A stretch of DNA of 64,000 nt from contig CABYPZ010000004.1 of assembly GCA_902521005.1 (NCBI GenBank), positions 1 to 64,000 of the forward strand, in the 5' to 3' direction. Shown piece after piece: positions 50,499 through 59,760 of this stretch; position 1 is the first letter of the stretch, and every line of letters starts with the position of its first letter. The DNA comes from an uncultured Pelagibacteraceae bacterium. Lineage in GTDB: Bacteria; Pseudomonadota; Alphaproteobacteria; Pelagibacterales; Pelagibacteraceae. The notes under the pieces are model-generated. The model saw nothing but the letters and a program-made list of their open reading frames with translations. It was not told the DNA's origin and ran no database searches. Position numbers and translations under genes: made by a program.

Positions 50499-51011
50499 AT
50501 GTTCTACGATTTAAAAGATAAAAAACCAAATAATTCTGGTGATAATTGGGTAGCACCTAATGCTGTTGTAATAGGAGACGTTACATTGGAAAAAAATACA
50601 AGTATTTGGTTTAATGCAACTTTAAGAGGAGACGTAGAAAATATTCATATTGGCGAAGGATCAAATGTTCAAGATGGCAGTGTTTTACATACTGACCCAG
50701 GTTATCCATTGAAGGTTGGTAAGAATGTAACCATAGGCCATATGGTAATGCTTCATGGGTGTACGATAGGGGACAATAGTTTAATTGGAATAGGTGCTGT
50801 CATTCTAAATAACGCTAAGATTGGAAAAAATTGTATAATAGGCGCAAAAGCATTAATTACTGAAAATAAAGAAATTCCAGATAACTCTTTAGTAATTGGT
50901 TCTCCAGGAAAAGTTGTAAGAGAAGTTACTGAAGAAGAAAAAAAAGCTATTACTGAAAATACCAAACATTATCAAGATAACTGGAAAAAATACTCTAAAT
51001 CAATTTTTTAA
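50499..51011 (+). CDS. Gamma-carbonic-anhydrase family protein
   Basis: Left-handed beta-helix trimer, 170 residues. Hexapeptide repeats run from [22 protein letters not shown] to IIGAKALI. Zinc-binding His positions are in SVLHTDPG and [16 protein letters not shown]. The C-terminal helix ([21 protein letters not shown]) is usual. Whether it hydrates CO2 or acts as an acyltransferase (PaaY-type) is not clear from sequence. 11 bp before the DUF1330 gene on the same strand. Confidence 0.88.
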   Translation: MFYDLKDKKPNNSGDNWVAPNAVVIGDVTLEKNTSIWFNATLRGDVENIHIGEGSNVQDGSVLHTDPGYPLKVGKNVTIGHMVMLHGCTIGDNSLIGIGAVILNNAKIGKNCIIGAKALITENKEIPDNSLVIGSPGKVVREVTEEEKKAITENTKHYQDNWKKYSKSIF

Positions 51012-51022
51012 TAGGTAAATTT

Positions 51023-51313
51023 ATGTCATCAGGCTACGTCATTGCTCAATTGAAAGTCACTAATCCTGAGAATTATAAAGAGTATGTATCTAAAGTTACA
51101 GAAGTAGTAAAAAAATACGGAGGTGAATACATCGTTAGAAATGGCGAATATAAAGTTGTTGAAGGTGAAGACAATTTTCCAAGAATAGTTGTTATAAAAT
51201 TCCCATCTTATGAAAAAGCTTTAGAGTGGTACCATTCAGATGAGTATAAACCTATTAAAGATATACGTCTTAACAATGCAGAAGGTAGCAATATTATTGT
51301 GAAAGGAATTTAA
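51023..51313 (+). CDS. DUF1330-family protein
   Basis: Small dimeric alpha/beta-barrel (ferredoxin-like) protein, 96 residues: SGYVIAQLKVTNPENYKEYV, GGEYIVRNGEYKVVEGE and FPSYEKALEWYHSDEYKPIKDIR are the family's consensus motifs. Function of DUF1330 proteins is not established. It ends 4 bp into the convergent FMN-oxidase-like gene. Confidence 0.88.
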   Translation: MSSGYVIAQLKVTNPENYKEYVSKVTEVVKKYGGEYIVRNGEYKVVEGEDNFPRIVVIKFPSYEKALEWYHSDEYKPIKDIRLNNAEGSNIIVKGI

Positions 51314-51909
51314 GGAACTAACCATTCATCCTTTGCATTTTCTAAATCAAACTTAGCTCTTCGATGTCCTTTAGCTGCAAGATATAACCATTCAATAGAT
51401 TTAATTTTACATTTAATAACAGTAAAATTTTTATATCCTTCTTCACTTTGTTCCATTGTATAATCGAAATCCTCTAGTTTAGATATCATTCCAGATGTAG
51501 GATTTTCTGATGAGTTTCCAGGAGGACTATCTGTTAAATAGCAACGTCTACTTATATGTTGAGTTTTTTTCCAAGATTCCTCTGTAATAGAATTTTGATT
51601 ATTTATTTCACATTCGACTTTAACCCTTAGTTGGATTTTTTCTTCTTTATCATAGAAAAGTAAAGAAGCTTTATTATTTTTTTTTATAATTTGAACTTTA
51701 GGTGATCTAAGATCAGTATGAAATTGTAATAAACTATTTTCTCTATCTGATTTGCGTAAAACAACAATTCTCCCATCAACCTCATCTTGATGAGCACAAA
51801 TAAATACAGGAATTCTAAATTGTGATCCTCTGTTGGTCACAGCATCATCAAGCATAGACCAGTACTTATTTTGAATCTCTTCTAAATTATCATAGTATGC
51901 TGGTTGCAT
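51310..51909 (-). CDS. Pyridoxamine 5'-phosphate oxidase-like FMN-binding protein
   Basis: The 199-residue protein has the split beta-barrel FMN pattern: IPVFICAHQDEVDGRIVVLRK (about 32-52), LQFHTDLRSPKVQIIKKNNKASLLFYDKE and a C-terminal SIEWLYLAAKGHRRAKFDL. The RxxL-Arg-phosphate motif in LYLAAKGHRRA is typical of this group, but specific PLP-synthesis residues cannot be confirmed. It lies 6 bp after the beta-hydroxyacid dehydrogenase gene on the same strand. Confidence 0.78.
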   Translation of the reverse strand: MQPAYYDNLEEIQNKYWSMLDDAVTNRGSQFRIPVFICAHQDEVDGRIVVLRKSDRENSLLQFHTDLRSPKVQIIKKNNKASLLFYDKEEKIQLRVKVECEINNQNSITEESWKKTQHISRRCYLTDSPPGNSSENPTSGMISKLEDFDYTMEQSEEGYKNFTVIKCKIKSIEWLYLAAKGHRRAKFDLENAKDEWLVP

Positions 51910-51915
51910 ACAATA

Positions 51916-52785
51916 TTACTTTCTAAATCTTCTTATTAAACTTGATGTATCCCAACGGTTACCACCCATTTCTTGAACCTCACCATAATATTTATCTACA
52001 AGCTCAGTTATAGGTAACAATGAACCATTATTCTTAGCTTCATCCATAGCAATTTTTAAATCTTTTCTCATCCAATCAACTGCAAATCCAAATTCAAATT
52101 TATCATCAATCATCGTTTTATATCTATTTTCCATTTGCCATGATTGAGCAGCACCTTTAGAAATAACCTCAATTACATCTTCCATCTTCAAACCTGCTTT
52201 AATTCCAAAATTAATACCTTCAGATAAAGCTTGAACTAGTCCACCAATACAAATTTGATTGACCATTTTTGCTAACTGGCCACTACCTGTTGGACCTAGT
52301 AATTTCATTTTTTTGCTATAACATTTAATTTTATCTTTGGCTTTATCAAAGTCTGCCTGATCTCCACCAACCATTACAGTGAGTGCTCCATTTTCTGCAC
52401 CTGCTTGACCTCCTGATACTGGGGCGTCTAATGCACCAAAACCATTTTTTTTTGCATAATCATAAATCTCTCTTGCTATAGTTGCTGAAGCTGTAGTGTT
52501 ATCTATATAAACAGAATCTTTTTTAATTGTTTTAAAAATTCCACTATCTCCAAAAGTAACTTCTCTTAAGTCATTATCGTTTCCGACGCATGTGAATATG
52601 TATTCAGCGCCTGCAGCAGCTTTAGCTGGTGTATCAGCCATATTACCTTTGTATTCGCTGATCCATTTTTCTGCCTTTGATTTAGTTCGATTAAAAACAG
52701 TTACATTGTGACCACCTTTTGATATATAACCAGCCATTGGGTAACCCATTACACCAAGACCTATGAAAGCAACATTACAAGTCAT
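51916..52785 (-). CDS. 3-hydroxyisobutyrate dehydrogenase-family beta-hydroxyacid dehydrogenase
   Basis: NAD(P)-dependent dehydrogenase, 289 residues. Rossmann start VAFIGLGVMGYPMAGYI, VFNRTKSKAEKW, the substrate-binding DAPVSGGQAGAENGALTVMVGG, and the catalytic Lys in GSGQLAKMVNQICIGG (about 170). Members act on 3-hydroxyisobutyrate, tartronate semialdehyde or succinic semialdehyde. The exact substrate is unknown. Its start is only 8 bp from the divergent MFS start. Confidence 0.88.
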   Translation of the reverse strand: MTCNVAFIGLGVMGYPMAGYISKGGHNVTVFNRTKSKAEKWISEYKGNMADTPAKAAAGAEYIFTCVGNDNDLREVTFGDSGIFKTIKKDSVYIDNTTASATIAREIYDYAKKNGFGALDAPVSGGQAGAENGALTVMVGGDQADFDKAKDKIKCYSKKMKLLGPTGSGQLAKMVNQICIGGLVQALSEGINFGIKAGLKMEDVIEVISKGAAQSWQMENRYKTMIDDKFEFGFAVDWMRKDLKIAMDEAKNNGSLLPITELVDKYYGEVQEMGGNRWDTSSLIRRFRK

Positions 52786-52793
52786 TATTTTTT

Positions 52794-54002
52794 ATGTTTA
52801 AAAGTTTAAGTTTTAAAGTAATTATATTTGGATTTATCTTTACATTTTTTTCTAGCTTTGGACAGAGTTTTTTTTTAGGATTATTTAATTCTAGTATTAG
52901 AAATGAATTATCGATTACCCATGGACAATTTGGCACAATATATGCATCTGCCACACTACTAAGTAGCTTATTACTAATTTGGGTAGGAAAAAAGATTGAT
53001 GATATTAATATTTCTAAGTTTGCTTTCTTTGTAATAATCTTACTTTCATTTTCTTGTTTCTTTTTTTCAAAAATAAATTCAATAGCACTATTATTTATCT
53101 CAATATTTCTAATGAGATTTTCTGGTCAGGGAATGATGTCTCACACTGCTACTACCACTATCTCTAGGTATTTTACTAAATCTAGAGGTAAAGCATTAAG
53201 CACTGGTTGGTTTGGATTATCTACTGCTGAATTTATTCTACCTGTTTCAATTATTTATCTTTTAACTATCATTGATTGGAGAGATATTTGGATCACAATA
53301 TCCATTGTTGTTATAGTTTTTTTACCTTTAGCCTCATTCCTTTTAGTTAAAAACTTAAATTTAGACTCTAGAGAAAAAACAAATGAAAATGACCTACAAA
53401 ACACAAATATAAAAAATTGGAAGAGAATAGAAGTTTTGAAGGATTATAGATTTTATGTAATTTGTTCAAACATGTTAGCTATGCCCTGGATTGCTACAGG
53501 AGTTTTTGTTTATCAGTCATTCATACTTTCTTCTAAAGACTGGGGTCCTTTTGTAATAGCTCAATCTTTTATGGCTTATTCAATTTTATCTGTAGTTACT
53601 TTATTTATTTCTGGATTTTTAATAGATAAATTTACAAGTAGAAAATTATTAATTTATATGAACATACCTCTATTGTTATCAGTGTTTGTTTTAATCTTTT
53701 TTGACCAGTCATTCACTGCATTTATTTTTTTAGGTTTAATTGGAATTTCTAACGGACTTGCCAATGTTCTTGGTTCGTCTACTTGGGCTGAAATTTATGG
53801 TGTAAAATATATAGGTTCTATAAAAGCCTTAACTACAGCCTTAATGGTTTTTGCAACTGCTTTTGGAACAGCTCTATTTGGTATTTTGATTGATCGGGGC
53901 TTTTCTATTGAAGCAATAGCTGTTGTTTCTGGGGTTTATATATCTATTTCTTTAATTTCTCTTTTTATTATCAGAAATAATCTTAATCCAATTAAATTAT
54001 AA
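52794..54002 (+). CDS. Major facilitator superfamily transporter
   Basis: Integral membrane protein, 402 residues, with about 12 hydrophobic segments. The first half has ITHGQFGTIYASATLLSSLLL and FTKSRGKALSTGWFG, the second half has VKYIGSIKALTTALMVFATAFGTALFG, resembling oxalate/formate- or monocarboxylate-type antiporters of the MFS. Substrate unassigned. The ATG is 8 bp from the start of the dehydrogenase gene on the other strand, so its promoter must overlap that gene. Confidence 0.8.
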   Translation: MFKSLSFKVIIFGFIFTFFSSFGQSFFLGLFNSSIRNELSITHGQFGTIYASATLLSSLLLIWVGKKIDDINISKFAFFVIILLSFSCFFFSKINSIALLFISIFLMRFSGQGMMSHTATTTISRYFTKSRGKALSTGWFGLSTAEFILPVSIIYLLTIIDWRDIWITISIVVIVFLPLASFLLVKNLNLDSREKTNENDLQNTNIKNWKRIEVLKDYRFYVICSNMLAMPWIATGVFVYQSFILSSKDWGPFVIAQSFMAYSILSVVTLFISGFLIDKFTSRKLLIYMNIPLLLSVFVLIFFDQSFTAFIFLGLIGISNGLANVLGSSTWAEIYGVKYIGSIKALTTALMVFATAFGTALFGILIDRGFSIEAIAVVSGVYISISLISLFIIRNNLNPIKL

Positions 54003-54044
54003 AAAAATCTTGATTTTAATCAGAACGGAGTATAAATACCTCGC

Positions 54045-54581
54045 ATGGCTAGAGTAACAGTAGAAGATTGTATAGATAAAGTAGACAGTCCTTATGAACT
54101 TGTTTTAGTAGCAAAGGAAAGAGCTACACAATTAAACTCAGGTTTAGAACCTACTATCGATAGAGATAACGACAAAAATACAGTTGTATCATTAAGAGAA
54201 ATTGCAGATGAAAAAATTCAAGTAAAAGACTTAGTCGAGAGTGCAGTATATAAATTAAGAAAACATGTAGAACAAGTTGACGATACATCAGATGAAGATG
54301 AAGTAGTGGGCGATGACTTTGAGAATTTATACAAGGGAGAAATTTCAAAAAGTGGAGTTCCTATATTACCTTCTAAAAGAGCAAGAAAAATTCCAGAAAA
54401 AATTCAAGTATCCCAAGAAGATTTGGCAGAGATCCAAAACTCTCCAGAAGATCAAAAAATTGAAAGTGAGCCAGCTGTAATCGAATCTGAAGAAGAGGGA
54501 CAAGATGTTTCTTTAGATAATCTTAAAGATGAAGAAATAGCTAGTGCAGACCAGGAAGATTCGGACACTTCAAATAGTTAA
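54045..54581 (+). CDS. rpoZ: RNA polymerase omega subunit with acidic C-terminal extension
   Basis: Assists assembly of the RNA polymerase core. Residues 1-90 are the omega domain: [30 protein letters not shown] and the [15 protein letters not shown] segment. Residues 95-178 are a low-complexity acidic tail ([22 protein letters not shown]) longer than in common omega proteins of about 70-130 residues. A GGAG site precedes the ATG. The tail may contact RelA-type or polymerase partners; unknown. Confidence 0.92.
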   Translation: MARVTVEDCIDKVDSPYELVLVAKERATQLNSGLEPTIDRDNDKNTVVSLREIADEKIQVKDLVESAVYKLRKHVEQVDDTSDEDEVVGDDFENLYKGEISKSGVPILPSKRARKIPEKIQVSQEDLAEIQNSPEDQKIESEPAVIESEEEGQDVSLDNLKDEEIASADQEDSDTSNS

Positions 54582-54606
54582 TTAAATAATATAACATTCT
54601 TATATT

Positions 54607-55590
54607 ATGATTAGAAAAGTATCAGTTGCCCCGATGATGGATTGTACTGATCGTCATGAAAGATATTTTTTAAGATTAATCAGTAAAAATATTCTTCTAT
54701 ATACTGAAATGATTGTTTCAGAGGCAATCGATAGAGGTGATAAAAAAAAATTACTTTCTTTTAATATTAATGAGAAACCAGTAGCACTACAATTAGGTGG
54801 ATCATCACCTAAACTTTTAGCTAATGCTGCTAAACTTGGAGAAGAATTTGGTTATGATGAAATTAATTTAAATTTAGGTTGTCCAAGCAAAAAAGTCCAA
54901 AAAAATAGATTTGGTGCATGCTTGATGAAAGAGCCAGATCTAGTAGCTGAATGTTTAGTTGAAATGCAAAACAAAACAAATCTACCAGTTACAATAAAAA
55001 CTAGAATTGGTTATGACGATATAGATGATTATGAAAATTTACATAACTTTATTACTAAACTTAAAAATACTGGAGTAAGTACCTTCATCATTCATGCAAG
55101 AAAAGCCGTACTAGGTAAATTTACACCTAAACAAAATTTAAACATCCCACCTTTAAAATATGACATTGTTTACAATTTAAAAAATGATTTTAAAGACGAT
55201 AATATAGTAATTAATGGCGGAATAACATCCACAGACCAAATCAAAGAACATTTAACTAAAGTTGATGGAGCAATGATTGGTAGAGCAGTATATCATTCAC
55301 CTTATTTTTTAGCAGAAATCGAAAAAAATATTTTTAATAATAATAATATTCCAACAAGACAGGAAGTAATCGAAAGTCTTATTCCATATATAAAAAATGA
55401 AACTGAAAAAGGAACTCAATTAAATCAAATTATGAGGCATACACTTGGATTATTTCATGGCCAAACAGGATCAAGTTTTTGGAAAAGATACCTAAGCGAA
55501 AATTTGTGTGTAAGAGATGCTGATATAAAAAAAATAGATCATATTATGGATAAAGTAAAATTAGCACCTCAAGCACATTCAGCAGGTTAA
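54607..55590 (+). CDS. dusA: tRNA-dihydrouridine synthase
   Basis: FMN-dependent reductase of uridines in the tRNA D-loop, 327 residues. Motifs are VSVAPMMDCTDRHERYFLRLI (about 4-24), LQLGGSSPKLLANAAKLGEEFGYDEINLNLGCPSKKVQ (catalytic Cys in GCPS), IKTRIGYDDIDDY and FIIHARKAVLGKFTPKQN. The TDRHxR start and the length indicate the DusA subgroup rather than DusB/C. It begins 25 bp after rpoZ. Confidence 0.93.
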   Translation: MIRKVSVAPMMDCTDRHERYFLRLISKNILLYTEMIVSEAIDRGDKKKLLSFNINEKPVALQLGGSSPKLLANAAKLGEEFGYDEINLNLGCPSKKVQKNRFGACLMKEPDLVAECLVEMQNKTNLPVTIKTRIGYDDIDDYENLHNFITKLKNTGVSTFIIHARKAVLGKFTPKQNLNIPPLKYDIVYNLKNDFKDDNIVINGGITSTDQIKEHLTKVDGAMIGRAVYHSPYFLAEIEKNIFNNNNIPTRQEVIESLIPYIKNETEKGTQLNQIMRHTLGLFHGQTGSSFWKRYLSENLCVRDADIKKIDHIMDKVKLAPQAHSAG

Positions 55591-55591
55591 A

Positions 55592-56425
55592 TTGATTAGT
55601 TCTATTTTATCAAACGAATATTCTTTATTTATACTCTTAATGGTAATAACTGCATTTCCAGTAGGATACTTCGCTGGTCTATTTGGTATTGGGGGTGGGT
55701 TGATAACTGTACCATTTCTTTTTTTTATATTTGAAACATTCAATATAGATAAAAATTATATAATGCATTTAGCTGTAGGAACTTCATTTTCTATTATTAT
55801 TCCAACTTCTATAGTTTCTGTACTAACGCATAGAAAGAATAAATTTGTAGATGCTAACATAATCAAAACTTATGGAATTTTCGTAGTTATAGGAGTTTTA
55901 ACAGGAACAATTTTTGCTGCCCTGATGCAAACAAAGACATTAGTTTTGTTTTTCTCTTTAGTGGTATATTTTTTAGGTACTTATCTTTTGTTAAACGCAG
56001 ATACAGCTCAAAATTCACAAAAGAAATTTACCATTATTCCAAGAATAGTTTTTGGGTTTATATCTGGATTTGTTTCAGCACCTATGGGCATAGGTGGAGC
56101 TGTAATGAACGTCCCAGTTCTAAAATATTTTGGATACCCTATTAAAAAAGCAATTGGTAGTGCTGCTGCAATTGGATTTATTATTGCACTTTTTGGTGCT
56201 GTAGGTTTTATGATATCTGGATCTTATTTAAATGTTAATTTACCCTTTAGCGTCGGTTTTATAAATATTCCAGCATTCTTAATTTTTATTCCAATTACCA
56301 TATTAATGGCGAGAGTAGGGGCTAATACTTTTCGCAAAATAAATAAGTCAAAAGTTCAAACACTTTTTGGGATTTTTTTATTTGTTGTGGGAACTACTTT
56401 TATTTACAGATACTTAAATTTATAA
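55592..56425 (+). CDS. TauE/SafE-family sulfite/anion exporter
   Basis: The 277-residue membrane protein has about eight hydrophobic segments and two copies of the TauE/SafE-type motif: GYFAGLFGIGGGLITVPFLFF and FVSAPMGIGGAVMNVPVL. Probably exports sulfite, sulfoacetate or another anion. It starts with TTG one base after the dusA stop. In a genome that may release sulfite from taurine, such a pump would be useful; the location next to dusA gives no direct evidence. Confidence 0.87.
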   Translation: MISSILSNEYSLFILLMVITAFPVGYFAGLFGIGGGLITVPFLFFIFETFNIDKNYIMHLAVGTSFSIIIPTSIVSVLTHRKNKFVDANIIKTYGIFVVIGVLTGTIFAALMQTKTLVLFFSLVVYFLGTYLLLNADTAQNSQKKFTIIPRIVFGFISGFVSAPMGIGGAVMNVPVLKYFGYPIKKAIGSAAAIGFIIALFGAVGFMISGSYLNVNLPFSVGFINIPAFLIFIPITILMARVGANTFRKINKSKVQTLFGIFLFVVGTTFIYRYLNL

Positions 56426-56461
56426 AAAAAAGAGGCGGCTTCAGTCTCCCTCTACCGCCCC
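56424..56461 (-). terminator. GC-rich hairpin with U-run downstream of the DmdA-like gene
   Basis: On the minus strand GGGGCGG pairs with CCGCCTC (one G-U pair) across a 16-nt loop, followed by eight T. On the plus strand one pair is an A-C mismatch and no U-run follows, so it serves the minus-strand transcript. An alternative helix AGAGG/CCTCT competes with the main stem. It is far richer in G+C than the surrounding DNA. Confidence 0.65.
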
Positions 56462-56555
56462 TTAATATTCTTTTACTTGATTCTCTTAAAAAATTTTAAC
56501 ACGTAATAATTGTAATTAATTATCTTAAGATGAAATATGTGTATAAAATTTAAAG

Positions 56556-57704
56556 TTAAATTTTTCCTGATGCTATTTTCTTTTTTGGATCAAAAAATGG
56601 TTTTTCAACAATAGTACCTTTAATTACAGAGCTTGATGTTTTAACATCAATAATATTACCAATTTTACTTTCTTCAATTGAAATAATAGCTAATGCAATG
56701 TTTTTTTTAAGTCTCGGTGAATAAACTGCCGATGTAACTTTACCTATAATTTTGTTATCCTTTATTATTTCCCAAAATGTAGTATTTGGGCCTTTTAATG
56801 GGTCACAATCAAGAATTAATCCAATTTGTTTTCTTTTGATTCCTTCTTTTTTTATTTTCTTTAAAGCTTCTTTCCCAACATAATCGATATCAGTGTCAAA
56901 ACTTACCAATCTATCTAAACCGACTTCAAAAGGATTTGTATGTATATCAGCATCAGCATGATAAGATAGCATTGCCCCTTCAATTCTTCTAATTGATGAA
57001 GTATGTCCTGGTTTTAATCCAAAATCTTTACCTGCTGCCATTATTTTTTCCCAAAGCAAATCACCTTTAGATCCATCTCTTAAAAATAATTCGTAGCCAA
57101 ATTCACTAGACCATCCTGTTCTTGAAACTACCAAAGGAATATTTTCTAATTCTATTTCTCTTAACCAATAATATTTAAGATCTAGAATTTCATCACCGAA
57201 TAGATTTTGCATAATTTTTGCTGAGTTAGGTCCTTGGAGTTGAAGAGGTGAAACGTCTGGTTCATTTATTTTAACATTTAAACCTGAATTAACAGCAACT
57301 CCTTGTGCCCATAAAAGAATATCACTATCACCTAAAGATAACCAAAAATGGTTTTCTCCAAGCCTTAATAAAACTGGATCATTTAAAATTCCACCTTCAT
57401 TATTAACAATTAGAACATATTTACATTGACCAATTGAAATTTTTGTAAGATCTCTTGGAGTTAGTAACTGAACAAATTTATATGCATCAGGTCCAGTTAT
57501 TTCCACTTGTCTTTCTACAGATACGTCACAAAGTATTGCTTCATTAATTAAATTATGAAAATTTTGCTCAGGATCTCCAAAATCACGAGGTATATACATA
57601 TGATTATATACCGAAAAATCTTTCGCTCCCCATCTTACAGTTGCATCAAAATATGGAGATTTGCGTATTTGTGTACCGAAACCAAAATCTTTTTTATCTT
57701 TCAT
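56556..57704 (-). CDS. GcvT/DmdA-like tetrahydrofolate-dependent methyltransferase
   Basis: The 382-residue protein belongs to the folate-binding GcvT fold and is closer to DMSP demethylase DmdA than to glycine-cleavage T protein: ILCDVSVERQVEITGPDAYKFVQLLTPRDL, NEGGILNDPVLLRLGENHFWLS, LQGPNSAKIMQNLFG, VVSRTGWSSEFGYELFL and an ERVEGG-like RRIEGAMLSYHAD. The DVSVERQ and NEGGILNDP motifs are shared with DmdA as I recall it. Whether it demethylates DMSP or another methylated substrate cannot be decided here. No glycine-cleavage H or P gene is adjacent. Confidence 0.78.
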   Translation of the reverse strand: MKDKKDFGFGTQIRKSPYFDATVRWGAKDFSVYNHMYIPRDFGDPEQNFHNLINEAILCDVSVERQVEITGPDAYKFVQLLTPRDLTKISIGQCKYVLIVNNEGGILNDPVLLRLGENHFWLSLGDSDILLWAQGVAVNSGLNVKINEPDVSPLQLQGPNSAKIMQNLFGDEILDLKYYWLREIELENIPLVVSRTGWSSEFGYELFLRDGSKGDLLWEKIMAAGKDFGLKPGHTSSIRRIEGAMLSYHADADIHTNPFEVGLDRLVSFDTDIDYVGKEALKKIKKEGIKRKQIGLILDCDPLKGPNTTFWEIIKDNKIIGKVTSAVYSPRLKKNIALAIISIEESKIGNIIDVKTSSSVIKGTIVEKPFFDPKKKIASGKI

Positions 57705-57787
57705 TATCTCGCTGTAATAAAGTAGTCTTTACAAGATACAAGAAAATAACCCATTGAAAATTTGAATAAATTAAATAAATACATCTT

Positions 57788-58228
57788 ATGGAAACAACAG
57801 CAAATTTTAATTGGAATTGTAAACATACATGGAAAACAAGTGCAAAAAATACTGCTTGGTGTGTTTTAGGCTGTGCGATAGGTGATTTTGGGACAATCTT
57901 ATTTTTCCAGATATCAAAAATCCCTTTTCCAGTATTAGGAATTATGACCTTAGCAATTATAAATGGTTTAATTACAAGCATAATACTTGAAACAATTGTT
58001 CTTATGAGGCAAAAATTTGATTTTTCAAAAGCCATCAGAACTGCACTTGGGATGAGTTTTATTTCAATGATAAGTATGGAAATAGCTATGAATTTAACTG
58101 ACTATATCTTAACTGGTGGAGCCATTTTAACTTGGTGGGTTGTTCCTATAATGTTAATTGTTGGTTTTTTAACACCTTGGCCATATAATTATTGGAGACT
58201 AAAAAAATTTAATCAAGCTTGTCACTAA
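57788..58228 (+). CDS. DUF4396-like membrane protein
   Basis: The 146-residue protein starts with a short Trp/His-rich region (NWNCKHTWKTSAKNTAWCVLGCAIGDFG) followed by four hydrophobic helices ending WWVVPIMLIVGFLTPWPYNYWRL. Its opening AKNTAWCVLGCAIGDF and ending are those I associate with DUF4396. Function unknown; it may bind metal with the N-terminal Cys/His residues. The minus-strand ORF 57694-58035 is its shadow. It is divergent (83 bp) from the DmdA-like gene. Confidence 0.68.
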   Translation: METTANFNWNCKHTWKTSAKNTAWCVLGCAIGDFGTILFFQISKIPFPVLGIMTLAIINGLITSIILETIVLMRQKFDFSKAIRTALGMSFISMISMEIAMNLTDYILTGGAILTWWVVPIMLIVGFLTPWPYNYWRLKKFNQACH

Positions 58229-58229
58229 C

Positions 58230-59684
58230 TTATAGTTTTTGGTCATATTCGCCAATTTTTCCAGTTTTCTGAAGCATACCATCTATAAATTCAAAAATCT
58301 TTTTCTTTCTATCATTAGATGTTGGGCTTTCGGTAACAACTACTAAAGAAGGTTTGTTAGATGAAGCTCTTATTAACCCCCACGACCCATCATTAAAAGA
58401 AAATCTTATACCGTTTACAGTTAAGACATCTGTAATTTCTTGATTATCTATTTTAATCTTATTTTTTTTAATTTCTTGAACTTGATTAACCAATTCTTCT
58501 ACAACATCATATTTCTCTTCATCTTTACAAAAAGGTGCCATAGTGGGTGATTGGAAAGTTTCTGGTAAATCTTTTATAATTTCACTCATTTTTTTATTTT
58601 GATTTTCTAATAGATGACACACTTGAATTGCTGAATTAATTCCATCATCATAACCATAACCTAAAGGCTGATTAAAAAAGAAATGACCACTTTTCTCAAA
58701 ACCTGCTAAGGCTTTTTCCAAATTTACTTTTCTTTTAATATGTGAATGTCCTGTTTTCCAATATATCGTTTTACAATTATTTTCTGCCAAAACATTATCA
58801 GTATTAAATAAGCCAGTAGATTTTACATCTACAATAAACTTTGAATTTGCATGTTTTGTTGACAAATTCCTAGCAATTAATAATCCAATTTTATCTGAAA
58901 ATATTTCTTTGCCCTCATTATCAATTACACCGCAACGATCTCCATCGCCATCAAATCCGAAACCTATATCAGCGTTATTATTTTTAACAGCATCACTTAT
59001 AGCTTTCAACATTTTCATATCCTCAGGATTGGGATTGTATTTTGGAAAAGACCAATCTAAATTACAATCTAATTCAATTACTTCACAGCCAATTCCTCTT
59101 AATATATCTGGTGCAAATATTCCAGCTGTACCATTTCCACAGGCAACTACAGCTTTAATCTTTTTATTAATTTTATTTTTATTAATTAAATCTTCTTTAT
59201 AAATCTCTTGAAAATTATCTATTTTTTTCTCAGATCCTATACCTTCAATAAATCTTTTGTTTAACGTGATATCCTTTAATTCTTTCATTTCCTCTGGTGC
59301 ATGAGTTAAACCTTTCTTGATACCCATTTTAACTCCTGTCCATCCATTTTCATTATGACTTGCTGTTACCATTGCAATAGCGTCCGCATTTAACTTAAAC
59401 TGTGAAAAATAAACCATAGGTGAAAGTGATAAACCTATATCTTCTACTTGGCATCCTGTTGTTATCAAACCTTCTTTGAGTGCAGTTTTTATCTTCTCAC
59501 TATATGATCTATAATCGTGACCAACTATAATTCTAGGGTTATTTTTTCCAGTATTTTTTACTATCTGTGTCCCAAGGCCCTTGCCTAAATTTTTGATTCC
59601 ACCTAAATTGATATCTTTTTCGAATATCCATCTTGCGTCATATTCTCTAAACCCAAAGGGATCGATTTTTAATGAATCTATCAT
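58230..59684 (-). CDS. Phosphomannomutase/phosphoglucomutase
   Basis: Alpha-D-phosphohexomutase, 484 residues: FGFREYDARWIF at the N-terminus, the phosphoserine loop MVTASHNENGWTGVKMG (about 112-128), the metal loop IGFGFDGDGDRCGVID and a sugar-binding FEKSGHFFFN. Supplies glucose-1-phosphate or mannose-1-phosphate for polysaccharide nucleotides such as the dTDP-glucose made by RmlA. PMM versus PGM preference cannot be told. Converges on the DUF4396 gene (1 bp between). Confidence 0.9.
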   Translation of the reverse strand: MIDSLKIDPFGFREYDARWIFEKDINLGGIKNLGKGLGTQIVKNTGKNNPRIIVGHDYRSYSEKIKTALKEGLITTGCQVEDIGLSLSPMVYFSQFKLNADAIAMVTASHNENGWTGVKMGIKKGLTHAPEEMKELKDITLNKRFIEGIGSEKKIDNFQEIYKEDLINKNKINKKIKAVVACGNGTAGIFAPDILRGIGCEVIELDCNLDWSFPKYNPNPEDMKMLKAISDAVKNNNADIGFGFDGDGDRCGVIDNEGKEIFSDKIGLLIARNLSTKHANSKFIVDVKSTGLFNTDNVLAENNCKTIYWKTGHSHIKRKVNLEKALAGFEKSGHFFFNQPLGYGYDDGINSAIQVCHLLENQNKKMSEIIKDLPETFQSPTMAPFCKDEEKYDVVEELVNQVQEIKKNKIKIDNQEITDVLTVNGIRFSFNDGSWGLIRASSNKPSLVVVTESPTSNDRKKKIFEFIDGMLQKTGKIGEYDQKL

Positions 59685-59760
59685 GTTGATATATGTACAT
59701 TTTTTTTATTTTTTTATTGATATTTATTTTACTTGTTCTATAAATGTTCTATTGATTTCA

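Noticed and set aside
57694-58035. Minus-strand ORF of 113 residues
   Set aside because: Overlaps the DUF4396-like gene on the other strand, whose membrane topology and start are far more convincing.
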